DNA of 64,000 nucleotides from Pseudomonas fluorescens (lineage in GTDB: Bacteria > Pseudomonadota > Gammaproteobacteria > Pseudomonadales > Pseudomonadaceae). The DNA lies in contig NZ_CABVIR010000004.1 in the NCBI RefSeq assembly GCF_902498065.1, positions 434,001 through 498,000 on the forward strand, written 5' to 3'. A program made the position numbers and the translations under genes. Below are positions 52,285-61,456 of this stretch, one piece after another; position 1 is the first letter of the stretch, and the number at the start of each line of letters is the position of its first letter. Below the pieces are notes generated by a model. That model saw only the letters and a list, made by a program, of their open reading frames with translations, searched no databases and was not told where the DNA came from.

Positions 52285-52988
52285 GATTTCTGCCTCACGC
52301 ACGCTTCGATCAACGCACTGACCAGCGGCGGCAACAGACCTTTGAGCGCAGCACGTTCAGGTTGAAACAGCGTGGCAACGAAGAACGGATGCCCGCGTAA
52401 TTCCACTGCTCGCAAATCCCCCGATGAATCATGTCCTACGGCGCACAGCTGTTGGCTCAGCAACGCCCGTTCAAACTCGGGATTCACACCATAACGGCAG
52501 CGATAGCCTTCACGGATTTCCGAGTTTTCGTACGCCTTGGCGATCAACGAACCTTCAACCAGATGAATGCTGTCGACGGCTTCCACCAACGAACAGGTCA
52601 GTGGCGTGAGCAGCGCTCGCGTCGCATCGGGTGCTGTCTCGCCGTGCTTGGCATCTTTCCACCCCAGAACGTTGCGGGCGTATTCGAGTACGGCGTGCTG
52701 AAAACCGCCACACGTGCCGAGGAAAGGTCGCTGTTGTTCGCGGGCAAAGCGGATCGCTCGCAACGCACCGGTCTCATTACGGTAGGGACTGGCCGGTACA
52801 CACCAGAAGCCATCGAAGTCTGCCAGCGGTGTGTCGTTGTCGATGCGATCGGTGGCCAACCACTGGAACTGTACGTCCAGGCCTGCGTGTTCGGCTGCCA
52901 TGCCGAGGGCGACGGGAATCGCCTGGTGGGCGGTGACTTGCGGGTCGTAGTCGCCGATCAGGGCGATGCGGATGACGGTGTTTTCCAT
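52281..52988 (-). CDS. Class I glutamine amidotransferase-like protein (CTP synthase C-terminal type)
   Basis: 235 residues. Nucleophile Cys lies in FLGTCGGFQHAVLEYA, the His-x-Glu-type dyad is suggested by GHPFFVATLFQPE. Resembles the GATase half of CTP synthase (IALIGDYDPQVTAHQAIPVA at the start) without the synthase half. ATG 52988; weak ribosome site. Coupled to the ABM gene. Confidence 0.85.
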   Translation of the reverse strand: MENTVIRIALIGDYDPQVTAHQAIPVALGMAAEHAGLDVQFQWLATDRIDNDTPLADFDGFWCVPASPYRNETGALRAIRFAREQQRPFLGTCGGFQHAVLEYARNVLGWKDAKHGETAPDATRALLTPLTCSLVEAVDSIHLVEGSLIAKAYENSEIREGYRCRYGVNPEFERALLSQQLCAVGHDSSGDLRAVELRGHPFFVATLFQPERAALKGLLPPLVSALIEACVRQKS

Positions 52989-53177
52989 GAGTGCTCTCGA
53001 CGCTTGTTGATTCCTGGAGCCCACTATAGAGGCCCATCCTCCCCGGAAAAAGCCTTCAGCGTTGAGTGCTTTTAACCTAGGGCAGGTGTCGACTTTTCTG
53101 ATTGTTAATATCCCCGCCAACCTCTAGTTTGACTTCAGTCATTCGACTGAATCTTTAAGCGATGGAGAGGGATAACC

Positions 53178-53489
53178 ATGAAAAAAACAGCAGGGAAGCT
53201 ACTGGTATTGTGCTTTTGCGCAGGCGCGTGGCCGGTCATGGCACAGCCTTTCACCTGTGGCGGGAAATTTCTGGGCAGCGACACGCAAGCAGAACTGGCG
53301 CAGGCCATTATCGAAGACGGTGGAAGAGCGGTCGGCGTTCAACGAGTGTTCACGATTTGTCAAAAGGGTGTCATCCATGTCGTGCTGGACGGCAATAACG
53401 AGACGGCGACACCCAGCTATAAAAAACGCTGGCAGCAGCGTGCAGTCGCACTGCTTCAAGTACCCACAGACAAGGTAACTGTTCGCTGA
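53178..53489 (+). CDS. Small secreted hypothetical protein
   Basis: 103 residues with a signal peptide (1-22, cut after VMA) and two Cys pairs (FTCGGKF, FTICQKG) that could form disulphide bonds. Family unknown. GGAGAGGGATAACC precedes ATG 53178. It ends one base before the DUF1003 stop on the other strand. Confidence 0.72.
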   Translation: MKKTAGKLLVLCFCAGAWPVMAQPFTCGGKFLGSDTQAELAQAIIEDGGRAVGVQRVFTICQKGVIHVVLDGNNETATPSYKKRWQQRAVALLQVPTDKVTVR

Positions 53490-54020
53490 TCAGTGGCTCG
53501 GCGGATCTTTGCGCACAATGTGCAGGTGCATTTCCGAGGTCAGGTTTTCGATGCGTTCAGTCAGGGTTTTGGTCATCTCGGTGAGGCGGGTGTTTTGCTC
53601 GAGCAATTCGAGCAATTGCGCGGTGTTCTGCGCCGCCTGCGCCTGACGTTCACTGTTGGCCACGGCCAGCGCTTCGCGGTGCTGCGCGTCCGCATCGGAC
53701 TGGGCTTTGTCCCGTGCTGCCTGCCGGGTCTGGGCCAGCAAAATCAAGGGTGCGGCGTACGCCGCTTGCAGGCTGAACGCCAGGTTGAGCAGGATGAAGG
53801 GGTAGGCATCGAAGTGGGTCATGCCGGACACGTTGAGAAAAATCCACAGCGCGACGATCAGCGTCTGCGCGCCGAGAAACACTGGCGTGCCGAAGAATCG
53901 CGCAAAGGCTTCGGCGCGCAGGGCAAACTTGTCAGTGCCGAAGGTCGGCGCCAGGTGAGCGTGAGGGCGGTGGAAACGCAAGTGATCGACGGGCGCGGTG
54001 GCTTTTCTTTCGGTGGTCAT
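53490..54020 (-). CDS. DUF1003-family membrane protein
   Basis: 176 residues. Two hydrophobic helices (about 45-63 and 72-92, LWIFLNVSGMTHFDAYPFIL) and a coiled-coil Glu/Gln-rich tail with LLELLEQNTRLTEMTKTL; DUF1003 pattern. Function unknown. ATG 54020. Confidence 0.9.
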   Translation of the reverse strand: MTTERKATAPVDHLRFHRPHAHLAPTFGTDKFALRAEAFARFFGTPVFLGAQTLIVALWIFLNVSGMTHFDAYPFILLNLAFSLQAAYAAPLILLAQTRQAARDKAQSDADAQHREALAVANSERQAQAAQNTAQLLELLEQNTRLTEMTKTLTERIENLTSEMHLHIVRKDPPSH

Positions 54021-54091
54021 GATGCTCTCTGCAGGGCGCGGGGACTGAGGTCCACTATAGCGCCACCGTCCGGCAAGCCGCGCAGCTTTGA

Positions 54092-55168
54092 CTAAATCGC
54101 CTGCGCGACAGCGGTCCTGCGCTCGGTATCGCGGGCGGCTAAACAGATTTTATTGCGGCCGGTATTTTTGGCCGTGTAGAGGGCTTTGTCCGCGTCATCG
54201 AGCCAGGCGATGGCATCGATGAAGGACTGATGATAAGCCGCCAGGCCGATGCTCAGGCTGATCCGCAGCTCGGGTATTTCCTGATGCCGGTAGTTGTGCA
54301 GGACTTCACGCAAGCGTTCCATGACATCCCGCGCCTGATGCAACGGCATGCCGGGCAGGATCACGCAGAATTCATCACCACCATAGCGCCCGGCCAGATC
54401 GCACTCGCGAAGGTTGCGTTTGAGTTCGGCGCTCAACTTGCGCAGCACCGAGTCACCAACGATGTGCCCGTAGGTGTCGTTGATGGATTTGAAGTGATCG
54501 ATGTCAATCAAGGCAATCGCGGCGGGTTGTTGATGTGCGCGACAGCGCTGGAATTGCAGTTGCAGCAAGTCTTTCCAGGCACCGTGGTTGAGCAGGCCGG
54601 TCAGACTGTCAGTGCGGCTCAGGGCGCTCAAGGCGCGTTTGTGTTTGGACAGTTTGATCGCAAGCCGGTAACAGACCATGCCCACGGCCAATGGGTAGAG
54701 CGTGAGCATCGGCAGACACGCCCACACCTGCATCTGCGTGGAATAAGGGGTAAAGGCGGCGCCAAACAGCAGCACCGAAATCGTCCCTCCTGCCACTTGA
54801 GCAAGGGAGCCCTGAATGAACAGGCGCTGACCGCCGGCCGCGACATTATTCATGGCCATCATCGCAAGGATGGTCACGGTGGTGAGTGGGTTGAACTGAA
54901 AGGTCGCCACCCAGAAACCGCCACACAGCGAATCGAAGAGTAGGTTGTGGCGTTCTGCCTTGTAGGGAAAAGTCGAGCGGGTCGACAGTTGATAGGCCAG
55001 GTGCGGCCAGACATAACCATTGAATAGCAGCAGTACCCAGACCCAGATCGGCAGGCTCAACGGATAGAGTGCGGCGGCCACGCTGATGCAGCCGATGCCC
55101 AAGCCAATGATTCGGGGTAAGTAAATGCGTCTGGCAAATGACAAGCCCTTGCCGCGTTGGTTTTCCAT
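54092..55168 (-). CDS. Diguanylate cyclase with MASE2-like membrane domain
   Basis: 358 residues: five or so membrane helices (MASE2 type), then GGDEF domain with RYGGDEFCV intact, DIDHFKSINDTYGHIVGDSV and RTDSLTGLLNHGAWKD. The I-site RxxD (RNLRECD) is four residues before the catalytic loop region: RECD lies upstream of GGDEF as expected. It should make c-di-GMP. ATG 55168 is preceded by AGGAC at short distance; ATG 55189 is the alternative. Confidence 0.9.
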   Translation of the reverse strand: MENQRGKGLSFARRIYLPRIIGLGIGCISVAAALYPLSLPIWVWVLLLFNGYVWPHLAYQLSTRSTFPYKAERHNLLFDSLCGGFWVATFQFNPLTTVTILAMMAMNNVAAGGQRLFIQGSLAQVAGGTISVLLFGAAFTPYSTQMQVWACLPMLTLYPLAVGMVCYRLAIKLSKHKRALSALSRTDSLTGLLNHGAWKDLLQLQFQRCRAHQQPAAIALIDIDHFKSINDTYGHIVGDSVLRKLSAELKRNLRECDLAGRYGGDEFCVILPGMPLHQARDVMERLREVLHNYRHQEIPELRISLSIGLAAYHQSFIDAIAWLDDADKALYTAKNTGRNKICLAARDTERRTAVAQAI

Positions 55169-55325
55169 AATGTCCTGCACCAGATTCATTCTGAAACACA
55201 TTGCCGTGTTTTATTCAAAGCTACCGTTCATCGGTAAAACGGCGGACATTGTCATTTATTCCAGCAGGAATAATCAGTGTCCTTCGAAGCCATTTAACGG
55301 TTGCAGAGCGCAGGGAACGCTTGAT

Positions 55326-55934
55326 TTAGAGCTGGTAGCACGCGAGGAACATGTCCAGCGCAGAGTCCACGACGGTGTTCTGCATCTCAGGCGACAGGCC
55401 CGGCAGCCCCATGGAAATCTGCGGCCAGAAGGCAAAGGATTTGAGCATCCCCTGAACCTGTTGCGCGGCAAACTCCGGGTCGACCGGCTTCAATCGTCCA
55501 TCGGCCCGAGCGGCGCGAATCCACACGGTCAAACCTTCTTCACGCTCGCTCATTCGCGCGACCATGTTCTGCGCGCGCTCCGGGGAATGGATGGTGGCGG
55601 CAATCGCAACACGTGCCAGGTCGAGAAAGTTGTTGTCGGCCAACATCTGCAATTTCGCCATCAGCATCAAGCGCATCTGGTCCCGAAGCGGTAGATCAGG
55701 GCGATAGGTTGTTTCCTGTTCGGCAGTCACCCGCGCCCATAACTGATTGAGGATTTCGGCGAACAACTCTTCCTTGCTGGGGAAGTGGTTGTACACCGTG
55801 CGCTTGGACACGCCAGCGGTGGCGGCAATCTTGTCCATGCTGGTGATGTCGAAACCGTGGGCACGGAATTCGGCAATCGCCGCTTGGATGATCGCTTCGC
55901 GTTTTCGGTCGGTCAGGCGCTGTGGAGCTGTCAT
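55326..55934 (-). CDS. TetR-family transcriptional regulator
   Basis: 202 residues; HTH DITSMDKIAATAGVSKRTVY then NHFPSKEELFAEIL, all-helical ligand domain. It faces a metallo-hydrolase gene; two matching palindromes lie in the gap. Start ATG 55934 is preceded by weak CGAAGCG. Auto- and target repression is likely. Confidence 0.92.
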   Translation of the reverse strand: MTAPQRLTDRKREAIIQAAIAEFRAHGFDITSMDKIAATAGVSKRTVYNHFPSKEELFAEILNQLWARVTAEQETTYRPDLPLRDQMRLMLMAKLQMLADNNFLDLARVAIAATIHSPERAQNMVARMSEREEGLTVWIRAARADGRLKPVDPEFAAQQVQGMLKSFAFWPQISMGLPGLSPEMQNTVVDSALDMFLACYQL

Positions 55935-55965
55935 AAGTTCGCTTCGGCAGAAGAAGTTAAGAATT

Positions 55966-56028
55966 TACACTCAGCAGTTTACTTGCGATCGGGTTTGATG
56001 CAACCTAGAAACTACACTGTGCAGTGTA
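55966..56028. promoter_or_regulatory. Two TetR-type operators
   Basis: Site A TACACTCAGCAGTTTA (55966-55981) and site B TACACTGTGCAGTGTA (56013-56028). Site B is perfect in its 7-bp arms. Sites share TACACT..GCAGT.TA; the gap is 47 bp centre to centre. They lie between tetR and the MBL gene. Confidence 0.8.
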
Positions 56029-56146
56029 ATGTTTCGTTAATCCTGCGCAGTCAAAATTCGAGAGTCCGGCTGATGCGTGCGTGCCTTGGCCATTAATCGT
56101 CCCAAAACAGAAACCGCGAACCGTACGGTTTCCTGGAGTCATTCAC

Positions 56147-57187
56147 ATGGCCAATTCAACTGACACCTGCGAACCTGAAGCTTCCCGTCAGGTAGACCGG
56201 GCCTTCAAAAACCATGCGCCCGTGCAGCGAGAAGGCTTTCGCAAAATGGTGCGCATCATGTGGAACATGATCTTCCACAAACCGCGCAACACCCGCCCGA
56301 CTGCGGCCGTTCCGGTGCAACGCCTGACCCACGATGCGTTGATTGCCGCGCCCAATCACAGCGTCTATCGCCTTGGCCATTCCACCGTATTGCTCAAACT
56401 GCGAGACAAGTTCTGGATCACCGACCCGGTCTTCGCCGAGCGCGCTTCGCCGGTGCAATGGGCCGGCCCGAAGCGTTTCCACCAGCCGCCCATCAGCCTC
56501 GAAGAATTACCACCGATTGAAGCGGTGATCCTGTCCCACGATCACTACGACCACCTCGATTATCAGGCCGTGCTCAAACTGGCGGACAAAGCCAACTACT
56601 TCCTCACCCCGCTGGGCGTCGGCGACACCCTGATCAAGTGGGGCATCGACGCCAGCAAAGTGCGTCAACTCGACTGGTGGCAGGGCACCGAAGTCGACGG
56701 CATCCAATTCATCGCCACCCCGTCGCAACACTTTTCCGGCCGCGGTCTGTTCGATGGCAACAGCACGCTGTGGGCCTCGTGGGTGATGATCGACGCCCAC
56801 ACACGGATCTTCTTCAGCGGCGACAGCGGCTACTTCGACGGCTTCAAACGCATCGGCGAACAGCACGGCCCGTTCGACCTGACCTTGATGGAAACCGGCG
56901 CCTACAACGTCGAATGGCCGCATGTGCACATGCAGCCCGAGCAAACCCTGCAAGCGCACATCGACCTGAAAGGCCGCTGGTTACTGCCGATTCACAACGG
57001 CACCTTCGACCTGTCGATGCATGCCTGGTATGAACCGTTTGACCGGATTCTGGCGTTGGCCTGGGAGCGCAGTGTTTCGATTACCACGCCGCAGATGGGT
57101 GAGGCGTTTAACGTGATGTATCCGCAGCGGGGGAGTGTTTGGTGGACCGAGGTCGAGCAGCAGGTGTATCAGGAGAGTCTGGGCTGA
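56147..57187 (+). CDS. Metallo-beta-lactamase-fold hydrolase (NAPE-PLD-like)
   Basis: 346 residues. Metal motif SHDHYDHLD, then PSQHFSGRG, GDSGYFDGF and HNGTFDLSMHAW give the ligands of UlaG/NAPE-PLD-type hydrolases that cleave phosphodiesters in lipids. The N-terminal 60 residues are soluble and Arg/Lys-rich. ATG 56147 with CTGGAG; 22 open codons precede it. Controlled likely by the adjacent TetR. Confidence 0.9.
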   Translation: MANSTDTCEPEASRQVDRAFKNHAPVQREGFRKMVRIMWNMIFHKPRNTRPTAAVPVQRLTHDALIAAPNHSVYRLGHSTVLLKLRDKFWITDPVFAERASPVQWAGPKRFHQPPISLEELPPIEAVILSHDHYDHLDYQAVLKLADKANYFLTPLGVGDTLIKWGIDASKVRQLDWWQGTEVDGIQFIATPSQHFSGRGLFDGNSTLWASWVMIDAHTRIFFSGDSGYFDGFKRIGEQHGPFDLTLMETGAYNVEWPHVHMQPEQTLQAHIDLKGRWLLPIHNGTFDLSMHAWYEPFDRILALAWERSVSITTPQMGEAFNVMYPQRGSVWWTEVEQQVYQESLG

Positions 57188-57269
57188 GCTACAGATTGGA
57201 GCGAATATTCATACGTGATCCAGCGCCAGGAGATGACGGACAATTCCAGCGGCGTCTGTAGGCTTGAAA

Positions 57270-57293
57270 AGCGAGTGAGCTTATTCACTCGCT
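57270..57293. promoter_or_regulatory. Inverted repeat upstream of the amidase
   Basis: AGCGAGTGA-GCTTAT-TCACTCGCT, 9-bp perfect arms, 28 bp before the amidase start; operator or mRNA hairpin. Confidence 0.5.
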
Positions 57294-57320
57294 ATCAGTC
57301 ATCACGAGGATCTTTATCAC

Positions 57321-58799
57321 ATGGATGTAACGCGAAACGACGCTACGCAACGGCTGAAACCCCAGTGGGGGCTGGAATATTCAAGTGTCGATGTACTCAG
57401 CCAAAGAATGAAACGCAAACAGCTGAGTGCTGTCGCGCTCGTGCAGTATCTGCTGCAGCGGATCGAGGCGCTGGATAAACAGGGACCGGCAATCAACGCG
57501 ATCATCGAACTCAACCCTGATGCATTGGCCATTGCCAAAGTGCTCGATCAAGAGCGGCAACGAGGGCACGTACGAGGTCCTCTGCATGGCATTCCCGTCT
57601 TGCTCAAAGACAATATCGATACGTCCGATCAGATGCAGACCAGCGCCGGGTCGTTGGCCATGGTCGGGCAACCGGCCGCCCAGGATGCTTTCATCGTGCA
57701 ACGGCTCAGAACAGCAGGGGCGGTGATTCTCGGAAAAACCAACCTCAGTGAGTGGGCCAACTTCCGCGATCCTGCCATCCCCGATGGGTGGAGCAGCCGA
57801 GGTGGGAAAACCAAAAATCCACACGTGTTGAGTGAATCGCCCTATGGCTCAAGCTCAGGCTCCGGCGCGGCGGTTGCCGCAGGTTTTGCGCCGCTGGCGG
57901 TCGGAACGGAAACCGTCGGCTCGATTATCGCCCCGGCGTCCGTCAACGGTGTGGTCGGCCTCAAACCGACCGTGGGCTTGCTCAGTCGCAGCGGCATCGT
58001 CCCGGTGAGTCAAAAAGTCGATACGCCCGGGCCCATGGCGCGCACCGTTCGTGAGGCGGCACTGCTCTTGAACGCCATGACCGGCAGCGACGACGCCGAA
58101 CCGATCAAAACACCTCACGCCATCAACGGCGTGGACTATACGGCTTTGCTGATTCCGAACTCACTGGTCGGACGGCGCATCGGGTATCCCGTCAAGTTTG
58201 ATACCAGCGCCGAGGCCGCACAAAGCGACCCTCAGTTTTCCCGTGCTCTGGAAGTCATGCAGGCCGCAGGGGCGACATTGATTCCGGTAGTGTTCGATGA
58301 TCCTCAATCCCTGACGCCGGATGAGGTGGAAAACGGATTCCGGATGGGTATCAAGCGTGATCTTCCCCGATACCTCGCTAAACGAAGCGGTCTTGCAATC
58401 CAAAACCTGAAGGATCTCCTGCAACACAACGAGCACGCTCCCGGCGCCGAGGGTTTTGGGCAAGCCACGTTGAACGCGGCCAACAACGTTGATTTTGACG
58501 AGAACGCGTACAACGAGTTGTGGCAAAAAATTCAAAGCGAAAATGCGGCTGTCATCGACAACGTGATGCTTGAGCATCAGCTGGATGCCGTAGTGTGGGA
58601 CGTGGGCTCCCCAGGGTTGAACGTCACTGCGTTGGCTGGTTATCCCGGCATCATGGTGCCTTCCGGGGCGGACGATTTCGGAGTGCCGACCTCGGTGTTC
58701 TTCTTTGGGGCTCGCTGGAGCGAGGCGCATCTGCTGGCTATTGCTTATGGGTATGAGCAAGCTTCCAACGCAAGGCCGATCCCTGCGTTCAAGCCGTAA
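57321..58799 (+). CDS. Amidase signature family enzyme
   Basis: 492 residues. Ser-cisSer-Lys triad: Lys96 in VLLKDNID, the GSSSGSGAAVAAG glycine/serine motif (Ser177/178), and Ser201 in GTETVGSI. No signal peptide. Hydrolyses an amide; related to AtzF/GatA-like and aryl-acylamidase groups, substrate unknown. ATG 57321 with AGGATC. Confidence 0.92.
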   Translation: MDVTRNDATQRLKPQWGLEYSSVDVLSQRMKRKQLSAVALVQYLLQRIEALDKQGPAINAIIELNPDALAIAKVLDQERQRGHVRGPLHGIPVLLKDNIDTSDQMQTSAGSLAMVGQPAAQDAFIVQRLRTAGAVILGKTNLSEWANFRDPAIPDGWSSRGGKTKNPHVLSESPYGSSSGSGAAVAAGFAPLAVGTETVGSIIAPASVNGVVGLKPTVGLLSRSGIVPVSQKVDTPGPMARTVREAALLLNAMTGSDDAEPIKTPHAINGVDYTALLIPNSLVGRRIGYPVKFDTSAEAAQSDPQFSRALEVMQAAGATLIPVVFDDPQSLTPDEVENGFRMGIKRDLPRYLAKRSGLAIQNLKDLLQHNEHAPGAEGFGQATLNAANNVDFDENAYNELWQKIQSENAAVIDNVMLEHQLDAVVWDVGSPGLNVTALAGYPGIMVPSGADDFGVPTSVFFFGARWSEAHLLAIAYGYEQASNARPIPAFKP

Positions 58800-58831
58800 A
58801 GGCTTCTAACGCAAACACTGGGATTTTTACT

Positions 58832-59152
58832 TCAGGTGAAAACCACCTCAATTCGCCCCTCTTTTCTCGATCGAGGGGCTGACTTGACCACGATCTGCAC
58901 GTCTCGCCCAAGCAGGGATAAGCATTCCATCATCTTTGCTTCACTAATGCCGCGAAACTTCCCGCGCAACATTTCAGAGAGCTTGGGTTGGGACAGACCC
59001 AAAATTTCAGACGCTTGAACCTGAGTCAAATGGCGAGCCTTTATGATCTCGCCAATTTTTGCGGCCAGCTGGGATTTGACGCGCATTTCATTGGCGTTGG
59101 GCGTCGAGAGGTCTTCGTAGACGTTGCCGCTGCTTTCTTCGATTTCAATCAT
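58832..59152 (-). CDS. XRE-family HTH protein (HigA-like, possibly orphan antitoxin)
   Basis: 106 residues; HTH LTQVQASEILGLSQPKLSEM preceded by IGEIIKARH. Matches antitoxins of the HigA/HTH_37 class that normally follow a small HigB-type toxin gene. No toxin gene is seen before it; a REPIN and an ATATA-CC-TATAT palindrome (59315-59326) occupy that stretch. ATG 59152 with AAGGA. Confidence 0.83.
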   Translation of the reverse strand: MIEIEESSGNVYEDLSTPNANEMRVKSQLAAKIGEIIKARHLTQVQASEILGLSQPKLSEMLRGKFRGISEAKMMECLSLLGRDVQIVVKSAPRSRKEGRIEVVFT

Positions 59153-59189
59153 GATCTGATCCTTTTGCGTGGTCTTGCGTCCGGATCTG

Positions 59190-59254
59190 TAGGAGCCAGG
59201 CTTGCCGGCGAAGGCGTCCTTAAGATCGTCTTCGCCAGCAAGCTTGGCTCCTAC
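59190..59254. repeat. REP-like inverted repeat
   Basis: TGTAGGAGCCAGGCTTGCCG against CAGCAAGCTTGGCTCCTACG, an imperfect hairpin of the GGAGCC subtype. Confidence 0.7.
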
Positions 59255-59354
59255 GAAAAGCGACACACGCCTGCGCGGCCATAGGTCGGAATGCCGCCTT
59301 CAGACTTACGTGAAATATACCTATATGGGAATAATCGCCAATCGATGATTTCTT

Positions 59355-59672
59355 TCACTCAACCATCGCAAAATCAGCCCGCCCCATCGGTTCCGCTGCC
59401 GACCCTTTCATATTCATCCCCCGCCCCGGCGCAAACCCCGGGAAGAACACCAACCCCTCCGACTCAAACCGATAAGCCAACGCCAGTCGATCAGCATCCG
59501 CCACATCACGCCTGGCCTCAAATCGCTCGATCGCGTCGACCGAAACGCCAGACTCCCGCGACAACTCATCAACACTCCAACCCAACATCGCCCGGGCTTG
59601 GGCGCAGTGAGCGGGGGTGAATTGGAAGAGGGCGATACGTTCCAGGGTGATTTTCATCGCATAAGAGGCCAT
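59355..59672 (-). CDS. Small HTH protein with LexA-like box upstream
   Basis: 105 residues; HTH QARAMLGWSVDELSRESGVS, then a Phe/Gly-rich C-term. Start ATG 59672 has GGAGAACACC. The upstream LexA-like box suggests SOS control. Not part of an obvious TA pair; no toxin domain detected. Confidence 0.78.
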   Translation of the reverse strand: MASYAMKITLERIALFQFTPAHCAQARAMLGWSVDELSRESGVSVDAIERFEARRDVADADRLALAYRFESEGLVFFPGFAPGRGMNMKGSAAEPMGRADFAMVE

Positions 59673-59708
59673 GGTGTTCTCCGGGCTCAAGAGTGCTGAT
59701 CCAAAATA

Positions 59709-59728
59709 TACTGTGTTTTTGTACAGTT
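59709..59728 (-). promoter_or_regulatory. LexA-like (SOS) box
   Basis: TACTGTGTTTTTGTACAGTT keeps CTG-N10-CAG (59711-59726) and the flanking T/A. It lies 37-56 bp before the HTH gene start, a normal promoter position. Confidence 0.65.
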
Positions 59729-59754
59729 GTTTTGCCTCCGGATCAAACTCATTT

Positions 59755-60522
59755 TTATTTCGACCCCTCCAACCAGACGGACGGCGCCTGACCCAACACG
59801 CGGCGAAACATCGTCGAGAACGCCGCCGGGCTGTCATAGCCAAAATCCAGCGCAATCCGCGTCACCGGCTCACCCACCGCCAATCTTGCGAGCGCCAGCA
59901 CCACGCAGGCGCGCTGCCGCCACTGGCTGAAACTCAGGTCGGTCTGCTGGCGAAACAGGCGATTGAACGTGCGCAAACTGATGTGCAACTGATCCGCCCA
60001 TTGCTGCGGCGACTGATGGGCATCGGGGCGCTGCAAAAAGCCCTGGCACAACGCGAGCAACCGCGCATCGACAGGCAGCGGAATGTGCAACGGCAAGTGA
60101 GCACTGCGCGCCAGTTCATGCAGCAGCAAATCGATCAACGCCCCATCGCGCCCGGCCTCGGCATACGCCAACGGAATCTCCACCGCCTCCATCAGCAAGT
60201 GCCGCATCAACGGCGAAACGCTGATCACCTGACAACGACTCCCCAGATCAACCGCCCCTGGTTCGATGTACAAACTCCGCGTACTCACCCCCAGCATCAA
60301 CACCTCATGCGCCACCCCCGGCGGAATCCACACCGCCCGCTGCGGCGGCACCACCCAATTGCCGTCATGCGTGCTGACCTGCATCACCCCGGTCGCGCCG
60401 TACAACAACTGCGCCCGTCTGTGTGTATGAAGCGGCAACACCTGACCGTAGGAATAATCCGTACCGATCGCCACCACCGAGCGTGGCGTGTCATCCAGCC
60501 CATTAATCGAAACATTGCGCAT
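59755..60522 (-). CDS. AraC-family transcriptional regulator
   Basis: 255 residues: cupin-like N-terminal sensor (HTHRRAQLLYGATGVMQV) and AraC HTH pair (LHISLRTFNRLFRQQTDLSF, ALDFGYDSPAAFSTMFRRVL). ATG 60522. It is divergent from a TSUP exporter gene, a probable target. Confidence 0.9.
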   Translation of the reverse strand: MRNVSINGLDDTPRSVVAIGTDYSYGQVLPLHTHRRAQLLYGATGVMQVSTHDGNWVVPPQRAVWIPPGVAHEVLMLGVSTRSLYIEPGAVDLGSRCQVISVSPLMRHLLMEAVEIPLAYAEAGRDGALIDLLLHELARSAHLPLHIPLPVDARLLALCQGFLQRPDAHQSPQQWADQLHISLRTFNRLFRQQTDLSFSQWRQRACVVLALARLAVGEPVTRIALDFGYDSPAAFSTMFRRVLGQAPSVWLEGSK

Positions 60523-60634
60523 CAAGCGGCTTCCAGCAGTTGGCGTAAACGCAAACAATATTGGCTGACTTGCTGAAGCAGGCCAAGCCGCATCGCTCTA
60601 TCGTCGACCGCTCTCAACCCATGGACGACGCGCA

Positions 60635-61450
60635 ATGTTCTATCTCTTGCTGACACTCTTCGGCTGCATGACCGGCATCACCGCCGTGCTGTTCGGCTTC
60701 GGCGGCGGGTTTGTCGTGGTGCCGTTGCTGTACCGCATGCTCATGGCCAGCCACGGTGCCGACGACCCCATCGGCCAATCGGTAATGCACATCGCCGTCG
60801 CCACCTCGACCTGCGTGATGATCGTCAACGCCCTGGTCGCCACCGGAAAACACCACCGAGCCGGTAATCTGATTCGCCATTACCTGTGGCCGTTGGGTGG
60901 GTTTATAGGGTTGGGTGCGGTGATCGGCGCAGTGGCCGCAATGTGGGTCAGTGGCGAGGTGATTCGCTATGCCTTTATTGCTTACCTGGGCGTGACCATT
61001 GTGGATTGTCTGTTCAGACGCGGATTTCTTACGCACACCGATAACGGAATCCCACGTCGATTGGGGAGGGCGGAAGTGTCGGGCGGCGGCGTAGGAATCG
61101 GCGCTATCGCCACATTCCTCGGCGTGGGTGGCAGCGTCATGACCGTGCCGTTGTTACGTCGATGCGGGTTGAGCATGAGTCAGGCAACGTCCATGGCCAA
61201 TCCGCTAAGCCTGCCCGTGGCGTTGGCTGGGACGCTGACCTACATGGCGATGGCGGGGTTCACCGAGTTTGATCTGGGCGCGTGGTTTGTCGGTTATGTG
61301 GATCTGCTGGCGTTTGCGGTTTTGACGATGGGATCGTTGCTGGGGATTCGACTGGCCACGCCGTGGATCGGGCGGATGCCGGATCGAATCCATGCGCGGG
61401 TTTACATCGGTTTGCTGGTGTTGGTGATGATCAGCATGTGCCTGAATTGA
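60635..61450 (+). CDS. TSUP-family (TauE/SafE) membrane transporter
   Basis: 271 residues, seven or eight helices, two copies of the TSUP GxGGG-type motif: FGFGGGFVVVPLLYRML and LGVGGSVMTVPLLRRC. Exports or imports a sulphur-containing or organic anion. Start ATG 60635; weak ribosome site. The LysR-like target logic is replaced here by the divergent AraC gene. Confidence 0.9.
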   Translation: MFYLLLTLFGCMTGITAVLFGFGGGFVVVPLLYRMLMASHGADDPIGQSVMHIAVATSTCVMIVNALVATGKHHRAGNLIRHYLWPLGGFIGLGAVIGAVAAMWVSGEVIRYAFIAYLGVTIVDCLFRRGFLTHTDNGIPRRLGRAEVSGGGVGIGAIATFLGVGGSVMTVPLLRRCGLSMSQATSMANPLSLPVALAGTLTYMAMAGFTEFDLGAWFVGYVDLLAFAVLTMGSLLGIRLATPWIGRMPDRIHARVYIGLLVLVMISMCLN

Positions 61451-61456
61451 ACACCG

